DNA of 19,523 bases from the NCBI GenBank assembly GCA_002452515.1, contig DKEN01000011.1, forward strand, positions 835 to 20,357. The letters are read 5' to 3'. Source of the stretch: Spartobacteria bacterium UBA6821. GTDB taxonomy: Bacteria > Verrucomicrobiota > Verrucomicrobiia > Chthoniobacterales > UBA6821. The translations under genes and the position numbers were made by a program. Positions 13,857 through 19,523 of the stretch are shown here, in pieces (the stretch's first letter is position 1; each line of letters starts with the position of its first letter). The notes below the pieces were generated by a model. The model was not told the DNA's origin. It was given only the letters and a program-made list of their open reading frames with translations, and searched no databases.

Positions 13857-16550
13857 ATGAACTTCATGAATTTCATCAAGTTTTCCTTCCTGGCGGCATG
13901 TGCTGTCAGGCTTGCTGTCGCCGCCCCGGAGACAACTCCTGGCCTTGACCTGCATTGGGTGGAAGGCGGCAAACCTGTTGTCTTGCCCGGAAACACTTGG
14001 GGAGTCCCCTGGCCTCAAGGAACAGTGCCGAAGAGTTCCACATTCACCCTCACCAAATCCACGGGAGAATCTGTGCCTGTTCAATCCTGGCCGTTGGCAA
14101 CATGGCCCGACGGGTCGTTGAAATGGAGTGCCCACGCAGTCGGTGCCGACGTCTCCCCGACTGAAACCTACCATCTTGCTCCGGGTGTTTCGGCGTCTGT
14201 TTCCAAGCCGCTCACACTCACGGAGGAAAAAGGAACGATCCTCATCGATACGGGCCTCCTGCAGTGCCGTCTCCCCACCAAGGGCGATGTCCTTATCGAG
14301 TCCCTCATCCGCGACGGCAAGCTTGCCGCGACCAACGGCCGGCTGGTTTGCCTTCGTCGCGATAAAGCGGAGCCCGATGAAAATGGCTCATGGAAGCAGG
14401 AATCCCTCACCGGGGAAATCTCCTCCGTGAAAATCGAGCAGCGAGGGCCTGTCCTGGCAGTCGTCAAGATCGAGGGAACCCATGTGACGGCTTCCGGAAG
14501 GCGATTGATCCCCTTTGTGGTCAGACTCTACTTCTATGCAGGAGGGGACTCGATCCGAGTGATGCACACGATGATCTATGACGGCGATGAGAACAAAGAT
14601 TTCTTGAGCGGGATCGGCCTTCGTTTCAATGTGCCGATGAAAGGCGAACTGTACGACAGGCATGTTCGTTTCTCGGGAGAAGATAAAGGGCTTTGGGGTG
14701 AAGCGGTGCGCGGATTGACAGGCTTGAGAAGGGATCCGGGAGCGACGGTTCGTTCCTCCCAGGTAGCGGGGACCGCGGTTCCTGTCGATGTGCTTCATGG
14801 AGCAGGTGCCCGTATCGGCAGCCACCTCGATTTCATTCCGGCCTTCGGTGATTTTACCCTAGTTCAGCCGAACTCGGATTCCTTTGTGATCCGGAAACGG
14901 ACGGCTCCCGGCTATGTCTGGCTGGATTCGGCGACAGGTCATCGTTCCTCAGGACTCGGTTATCTTGGCAGCCCGACGGGAGGAGTGGCCTTCGGGATAC
15001 GCAATTTCTGGCAGAGCAATCCGGGGCAGCTCGACATCCGCAACGCGGTCACGGATAACGCCGAAGTCACCCTGTGGCTTTGGTCTCCCGAGGCAAGGCC
15101 GATGGACATGCGCTTCTATCACGACGAGATGGGATTGAATACCTATGCGAAACAGCTTCAGGCACTTGATGTGACCTACGAGGATTACGAGCCGGGTTAC
15201 TGCACCCCGAAGGGAGTCGCGCGCACCAGTGAGTTGATGTTGTGGGCGTTGCCTTCGACGCCTTCCAGATCCCATCTCGTGGAGATGGCGGAAACGCTCT
15301 CCACTCCGCCCCAGCTTGCCTGCAAGCCCGAGGATTACAAACGGGCAGAAGTTTTTGGCGGTGCCATCTGGGGTCTTCCCGACCGTTCAAACCCCGTGGC
15401 TGTCGGCATTGAGGATCAGCTCGTTTTCTTTTTTGATTTTTACAAAAAGGAGGTCGATCAGCGACGTTGGTACGGGTTCTGGCATTACGGCGATGTGATG
15501 CACACCTACGACAAGGATCGTCATGTCTGGCGATACGACGTAGGGGGATTTGCCTGGGACAATTCCGAACTCTCGACCGATCTCTGGCTCTGGTACAACT
15601 ACCTGCGTTCCGGAAGGGCCGATAATTTTCGGATGGCGGAGGCAATGACACGGCACACTGGGGAAGTCTCTGTCTATCATCTTGGAAAATTTGCCGGAAT
15701 CGGAACACGTCACGGGGTGGTGCCCTGGGGAGACAGTGCCAAGCAACTCCGTATCAGCACGGCGGAGAACAGGAGGTTCTATTATTACCTGACGGGAGAT
15801 GAGCGCATTGGGGATCTCCTCTGGGAAGAGGTTGAGGCCGATCGGAAACTTGCGGAGGTTTCCCCCAGAAGGAAGTTAACCAAAGAGAGCGATCCCACGG
15901 CGGTGAGTGTCAGCGTTGGCACGGATTGGGGGGCCGTATCAGCGGCCCTTCTGACCGCATGGGAACGCACAGGAGAGGCGAAGTACAAGGACAAGCTTCT
16001 CACCAGCATGCGCAGCATCGCCGCCCTGCCTCATGGTTGGCTTTCAGGAGGAGGAGCCTACGATCCTGAGACCGGAAAATTCACCAAGGAAAGCGAGATG
16101 ATAGATGTCTCCCATCTCAACAGCGTTTTTGGTGCGTTCGAGGTGAATGCCGAACTCATTCAGTTACTTGATGTTCCGGAGTACGAGAAGTCCTGGCTGC
16201 AATACTGTGAGCTCTACAATGCCAGCCCCGAGGAGCAGATCAAACAACTTGGTCAGCCGCTCAAAAAGGTTTCCCTCATGCAGGCTCACTCAAGGCTGAC
16301 CGCCTACGCGGCTTGGAAGACAAAAAGCTCCGTGCTGGCCGCCCGTTCCTGGAAAGAGTTCTTTAGCGGATCAGATGGGTACAAATTGCTTTCAAAGCCA
16401 TTTCCTCTGTTGCACATTGAAGGGCCCGATGTGCTGGAGCCCGTCGATGAGGCCGATGTCACCTCGAACGAGACAGCACAGTTCGGCCTCGCCGCCATAG
16501 AGTGTCTCAGTCTCGTTGGGAAGGATCTCCCTTTTGTAGAAAAGAAATAA
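13857..16550 (+). CDS. PL26-like exo-rhamnogalacturonan lyase (PcRGLX/YetA family)
   Basis: The 897-residue protein matches the layout of the PcRGLX/YetA-like family, named for a Penicillium exo-acting rhamnogalacturonan lyase (PL26). It begins with a signal peptide to about residue 22. Next come an N-terminal beta region starting near LHWVEGGKPVVLPGNTWGVPWP, a central beta-sandwich (about 230-440), and a helical C-terminal domain (about 450-880) rich in aromatic motifs such as RRWYGFWHYGD and WDNSELSTDLWLWYNY. The expected reaction is beta-elimination of RG-I ends to unsaturated GalA-Rha. Starts at 13857 and 13866 are both possible, since the ATG lies in a short aacttcatg repeat. It follows the CE12 gene by 39 bp and precedes the symporter by 10 bp. 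Catalytic residues were not assigned from memory. Family likely; exact specificity uncertain. Confidence 0.8.
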   Translation: MNFMNFIKFSFLAACAVRLAVAAPETTPGLDLHWVEGGKPVVLPGNTWGVPWPQGTVPKSSTFTLTKSTGESVPVQSWPLATWPDGSLKWSAHAVGADVSPTETYHLAPGVSASVSKPLTLTEEKGTILIDTGLLQCRLPTKGDVLIESLIRDGKLAATNGRLVCLRRDKAEPDENGSWKQESLTGEISSVKIEQRGPVLAVVKIEGTHVTASGRRLIPFVVRLYFYAGGDSIRVMHTMIYDGDENKDFLSGIGLRFNVPMKGELYDRHVRFSGEDKGLWGEAVRGLTGLRRDPGATVRSSQVAGTAVPVDVLHGAGARIGSHLDFIPAFGDFTLVQPNSDSFVIRKRTAPGYVWLDSATGHRSSGLGYLGSPTGGVAFGIRNFWQSNPGQLDIRNAVTDNAEVTLWLWSPEARPMDMRFYHDEMGLNTYAKQLQALDVTYEDYEPGYCTPKGVARTSELMLWALPSTPSRSHLVEMAETLSTPPQLACKPEDYKRAEVFGGAIWGLPDRSNPVAVGIEDQLVFFFDFYKKEVDQRRWYGFWHYGDVMHTYDKDRHVWRYDVGGFAWDNSELSTDLWLWYNYLRSGRADNFRMAEAMTRHTGEVSVYHLGKFAGIGTRHGVVPWGDSAKQLRISTAENRRFYYYLTGDERIGDLLWEEVEADRKLAEVSPRRKLTKESDPTAVSVSVGTDWGAVSAALLTAWERTGEAKYKDKLLTSMRSIAALPHGWLSGGGAYDPETGKFTKESEMIDVSHLNSVFGAFEVNAELIQLLDVPEYEKSWLQYCELYNASPEEQIKQLGQPLKKVSLMQAHSRLTAYAAWKTKSSVLAARSWKEFFSGSDGYKLLSKPFPLLHIEGPDVLEPVDEADVTSNETAQFGLAAIECLSLVGKDLPFVEKK

Positions 16551-16560
16551 CTCCCCCATC

Positions 16561-18648
16561 ATGAACTTTACTCCGATCGATTGGATGATGGTGCTGGTCC
16601 CTCTTGGGTTCATTGCACTGGTCATTGTCAAAACTCGCAAATACACCCGAAGTGTCGCGGCGTTCATGTCAGCAGACCGCATCGCCGGACGCTTTCTGGT
16701 GGCTACAGCGACTGGGGAGGCGGGATACGGAGCGGTCTGGGTCGTCGCCTATTTCGAGCAGTTTTATGTAGGAGGCTTCACCCAAGTCTGGTGGTTGCTG
16801 GCCAATAATGCCATTTGGCTCTTCATTCTGCTCTCCGGCTTTATCGTCTATCGCTACCGCGAGAGCCGTGTCATGACGATGGCACAATTTTTTGAAGTCC
16901 GTTATTCGAAGGCATTCAGGCTCTTTGCCGGAGGCTTGGCCTTCGTTTCGGGAATGTTGACCTACGGGATCTATCCGGCTGTTGGGGGCCGATTCTTCGT
17001 CTACTTCTGCGGGTTCCCTGAGACAATCCATCTCGGTGGGCATGTTATTCCAACCTATGTAGTAGTGATGCTGCTTCTGCTTCTGCCAGGGATGTTGATC
17101 ACCTGCGTGGGAGGGCAACTCACGCTCATGATTGTTACCTGTCTGGAGGGTATCGCTTCCCTGATCTTCTTCATGGTGATTGCTGCGACACTCATCATCC
17201 TTTTCTCCTGGCATGATGTGTCAACCTCCATGCTCGCCGTGCCACAGGGACACTCGCTCTTCAATCCCTTTAATTCGAGCGCCACGCAAGATTTCAACAT
17301 GTGGTTCATCCTGATTGCTATCTTCGCCAACGCCTACGGTTGGCAGAGCAATCAGGCCGGCCATGGATTCCGTTCCGCTGCCATCAACGCGCATGAACAG
17401 AAGATGGGGGCGATCCTTGGTCCTTGGCGCAATGAAGTGCGTACGCTGATGCTGATCATCCTCGCGATTTCAGCCTACTGCTTCCTGCATAACCCGAAAT
17501 ACTCCGCCGGTGCGGCCTCCGTGCAACACGTGCTTGATCAGATCTCCAATCCCGCCCTCCAGAAACAGATGACGATTCCGACGGCGCTGGGACTCATGCT
17601 TCCCATTATGATCAAGGGAATGTTTGCCGCCGTGATGCTCTTCACGCTGATTTCAACTGATGCGACGATGATGCATTCGTGGGGAACGATTCTGGTTCAG
17701 GATTTGATCGTGCCTCTGCGGAAGCGTCCGATGGGCACTCGCAATCACCTGATCGTCCTTCGACTGGCGGTGATCGGCGTTGCCACCTTCGCCTTCTTTT
17801 TCAGCCTGTTGTTCAAACAGACGGATTACATTTTGATGTTCATCGCCTTTGCCACGGCCATCTTCAGCGGTGCCGGTGCCGCGATCATCGGAGGTTTTTA
17901 TTGGAAGAGAGGCACCGTTGTCGGAGCCTGGGGAGCCATGGTTGGCGGTGCTGTTGTCAGCCTCAGCGGCATGTTGTTTCAGCAGCACTGGAAGGGAAGC
18001 ATCTATCCCTGGCTTTTGGCTAACAACCCCGGGGCACTTTCTGGAGCCAAGATTGTTATCGAGGAATATCTCTCCCGCCATATCTACGGACTGAATTGGG
18101 TTGTCGGTCCGGAAAAGTTTCCGATCAGCGGCCAGTGGGTCTGGTTCTTTGCGATCATTACCTCCATTACCCTCTACATAGGGCTCTCTTTGCTCACCTC
18201 TCGGGAGCCGTTCAATATCGACCGGATGCTCCATCGCGGTAAATGGGCGGTTGAGGGGGAAAGCCATGTTGCCCCGGTGGAAAAGAAAAGGCGTTTTTCC
18301 TGGAAACTCCTGCTTGGGATCACCCCCGAATTCACCAAGGGGGACATGGCCATCTCGATAACCCTGTTTGTCTACCGCTTCTCCTGGTTTCTTGTTTTTG
18401 CGGGGATCACGATCTGGAATCTTATTCATCCCTGGAGCGATGTCACCTGGTCAAAATTTTTCCACATGACCTACATTGCCCTTCCGTTTGCGATCGGTAT
18501 GGTGGTGACGGTCTGGTTCACCTGGGGCAGTCTGCGTGATCTCGTGGAACTGTTCCGCCGACTCAAGCTGGTCAAGGAAAACCCTCTGGATGACGGTACC
18601 GTGGTCAGGCATCACAACCTTGACGACGAGACGAAGGCATCCTCCTGA
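16561..18648 (+). CDS. SSS-family sodium:solute symporter
   Basis: The 695-residue integral membrane protein has many hydrophobic segments and the usual sodium:solute symporter order. A first helix (DWMMVLVPLGFIALVI) is followed by the KTRKYTRSVAAFMSADR loop, the ATATGEAGYGAVWV region, a GWQSNQAGHGF loop near residue 260, and FSGAGAAIIGGFYWKRGTVVGAWGAMVGG. It is longer than a typical SSS member (about 500-550), with an extended C-terminal part containing NIDRMLHRGKW and two further helices, and it ends in a charged cytoplasmic tail. It is 10 bp after the lyase gene. Its likely cargo is an RG-I product such as unsaturated GalA-Rha or Gal-Rha, but this is inferred only from position. Confidence 0.88.
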   Translation: MNFTPIDWMMVLVPLGFIALVIVKTRKYTRSVAAFMSADRIAGRFLVATATGEAGYGAVWVVAYFEQFYVGGFTQVWWLLANNAIWLFILLSGFIVYRYRESRVMTMAQFFEVRYSKAFRLFAGGLAFVSGMLTYGIYPAVGGRFFVYFCGFPETIHLGGHVIPTYVVVMLLLLLPGMLITCVGGQLTLMIVTCLEGIASLIFFMVIAATLIILFSWHDVSTSMLAVPQGHSLFNPFNSSATQDFNMWFILIAIFANAYGWQSNQAGHGFRSAAINAHEQKMGAILGPWRNEVRTLMLIILAISAYCFLHNPKYSAGAASVQHVLDQISNPALQKQMTIPTALGLMLPIMIKGMFAAVMLFTLISTDATMMHSWGTILVQDLIVPLRKRPMGTRNHLIVLRLAVIGVATFAFFFSLLFKQTDYILMFIAFATAIFSGAGAAIIGGFYWKRGTVVGAWGAMVGGAVVSLSGMLFQQHWKGSIYPWLLANNPGALSGAKIVIEEYLSRHIYGLNWVVGPEKFPISGQWVWFFAIITSITLYIGLSLLTSREPFNIDRMLHRGKWAVEGESHVAPVEKKRRFSWKLLLGITPEFTKGDMAISITLFVYRFSWFLVFAGITIWNLIHPWSDVTWSKFFHMTYIALPFAIGMVVTVWFTWGSLRDLVELFRRLKLVKENPLDDGTVVRHHNLDDETKASS

Positions 18649-18669
18649 TTCAGCGAAGGAGGCTGAATC
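18647..18669 (+). other. Perfect 8-bp hairpin between symporter and phosphorylase
   Basis: GATTCAGC (18647-18654) and GCTGAATC (18662-18669) form a perfect 8-bp stem with a 7-nt loop. It overlaps the symporter stop codon and sits 27 bp before the GH112 start. A loose T-rich stretch (ttattttac) follows after a short interval. It could be an mRNA-stabilising element or a partial terminator that lowers expression of the downstream gene. A full terminator is unlikely, as the next gene is close and functionally matched. Confidence 0.5.
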
Positions 18670-18696
18670 GATCTTCTCGATTATTTTACACCCATC

Positions 18697-19523
18697 ATGA
18701 AAATCAAAACATCAAAGGAAACAGGAGGGTTTACCCTGCCTGGTGAGGCTGGTTATGAAAAACTCACGCTTGAATTAGCCAAGAAATGGGGCGCTGACAC
18801 GATCCGTGACAGTGACGGAACCCAGCTTTCCCCCGAGATCGTCAATGCCGGATACGACATCTATTCGACCGTCTGCCTGGTGCGATCGGTTCAACCGTGG
18901 GCCAGAAAAAATCTGGAGAAGCTTCAGCAGAATTTCCTCATGAGCTTCCCGCTCGTGGCCGACAAATCCAAGCTCACGGTGACTCTGCTCGAGGGGTTTT
19001 TCAGGGAGCAGTTCGTGGTGAATTTCTCGGACGATCCCAAGAAATGGTGGCAGGTGTTTGATCGCACCACGGGCAAGGAGGTTCCCAAGGCAAATTGGGC
19101 CATCGACGCGAAAAAGGGGACGGTCACCATTTCCAAGACGATCCCCGGGCACAAATACACCGTCAATTTCCTCGCTTTCCGAATCTGGGAGGAAATCTCG
19201 ATGTACAACCACATCACCAACAATTGGGGTGATCGGGAGCATCTCGCTGCGGTCGATCCGATGCATCCTGAAACCCAGAAGGTGATTCTGGAGTTTCTGG
19301 CCACCTGGCTGAAGGAGCATTCCGACACGACAGTCGTGAGGTTCACCTCCATGTTTTACAACTTTAGCTGGTTCTGGGGATCTGATCCCAACCTGCGTTA
19401 CATTTATTCCGACTGGGGTGACTATGAGATGACGGTCAGCCCGCGTGCGCTGAAGTTGTTTGAGAAAAAATACGGATACCGCCTCACCTCGGAGGATTTC
19501 GTCAACGGGGGTCTCTATAATTC
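18697..19523 (+). CDS. GH112 beta-galactosyl phosphorylase, 5' part only (candidate Gal-Rha phosphorylase)
   Basis: The frame is open from ATG 18697 to the window end (275 codons, no stop), so this is the N-terminal part of a protein usually about 720-750 residues long. It resembles lacto-N-biose phosphorylase: GGFTLPGE at 10-17, WGADTIRDSDGTQLS at 31-45, EGFFREQF, MYNHITNNWGDREH from 169, VRFTSMFYNF near 214, and SPRALKLFEKKYGYRL near the edge. GH112 enzymes split beta-galactosides with phosphate to galactose 1-phosphate. Known members act on Gal-beta-1,3-HexNAc or Gal-beta-1,4-L-rhamnose. No signal peptide is seen, so it is cytoplasmic. The RG-I operon context favours galactosyl-rhamnose. 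The catalytic acid region lies beyond the window. Confidence 0.92.
   Translation, partial: MKIKTSKETGGFTLPGEAGYEKLTLELAKKWGADTIRDSDGTQLSPEIVNAGYDIYSTVCLVRSVQPWARKNLEKLQQNFLMSFPLVADKSKLTVTLLEGFFREQFVVNFSDDPKKWWQVFDRTTGKEVPKANWAIDAKKGTVTISKTIPGHKYTVNFLAFRIWEEISMYNHITNNWGDREHLAAVDPMHPETQKVILEFLATWLKEHSDTTVVRFTSMFYNFSWFWGSDPNLRYIYSDWGDYEMTVSPRALKLFEKKYGYRLTSEDFVNGGLYN

Noticed and set aside
17653..18429. 258-codon open frame on the minus strand opposite the symporter
   Set aside because: The plus strand encodes a clear SSS transporter, and the antisense frame has no recognisable domain.

Overview
The window looks like a pectin, and especially rhamnogalacturonan-I (RG-I), utilisation region of a Verrucomicrobiota-type bacterium. 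The lineage is an inference. It rests on a PEP-CTERM protein carrying T5SS/PEP-CTERM-type repeats, large SSS-family symporters, weak or absent Shine-Dalgarno sequences, and gene families (UxaE, PL26-like lyase, CE12, GH28, GH112) that often occur together in that phylum. No rRNA, tRNA, CRISPR array, integrase or complete insertion sequence was seen.

Layout. (1) 88-1347, minus strand: tagaturonate/fructuronate epimerase UxaE. (2) 1348-1753: intergenic stretch with several short perfect hairpins. (3) 1754-3814: secreted, repeat-rich PEP-CTERM protein. (4) 3815-4294: non-coding, with degenerate intergenic repeats. (5) 4295-9215, plus strand: a tight operon of a hexuronate-type MFS transporter with a DUF805 domain inserted in its central loop, uronate isomerase UxaC, a LarA-superfamily nickel racemase/epimerase, and gluconokinase. 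The last three genes are joined by ATGA overlaps, and a likely terminator follows. (6) 9216-9540: spacer with an inverted repeat. (7) 9541-12219, minus strand: a GH28 protein without a signal peptide, then a secreted CE12 esterase. (8) 12429 to the window end, plus strand: a secreted CE12 esterase with an N-terminal accessory domain, a PL26-like exo-rhamnogalacturonan lyase, an SSS symporter, and a GH112 phosphorylase cut by the window edge.

How the genes may work together. The right half would deacetylate and cleave RG-I outside the cytoplasm, import oligosaccharides through the symporter, and finish them inside. GH28 would act on galacturonyl bonds, and GH112 most plausibly on Gal-beta-1,4-Rha by phosphorolysis. 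The left half would handle hexuronates: import (MFS), galacturonate to tagaturonate (UxaC), and tagaturonate to fructuronate (UxaE). After reduction to mannonate by an enzyme not in the window, the LarA-type protein could epimerise mannonate to gluconate and GntK could phosphorylate it to 6-phosphogluconate. That route would bypass mannonate dehydratase and KDG kinase. It is the most interesting metabolic hypothesis here; the MFS-DUF805 fusion is the most unusual protein architecture.

No transcriptional regulator, mannonate oxidoreductase, KDG enzyme, rhamnose pathway gene or LarB/C/E cofactor gene is visible, so the system must extend beyond this window.
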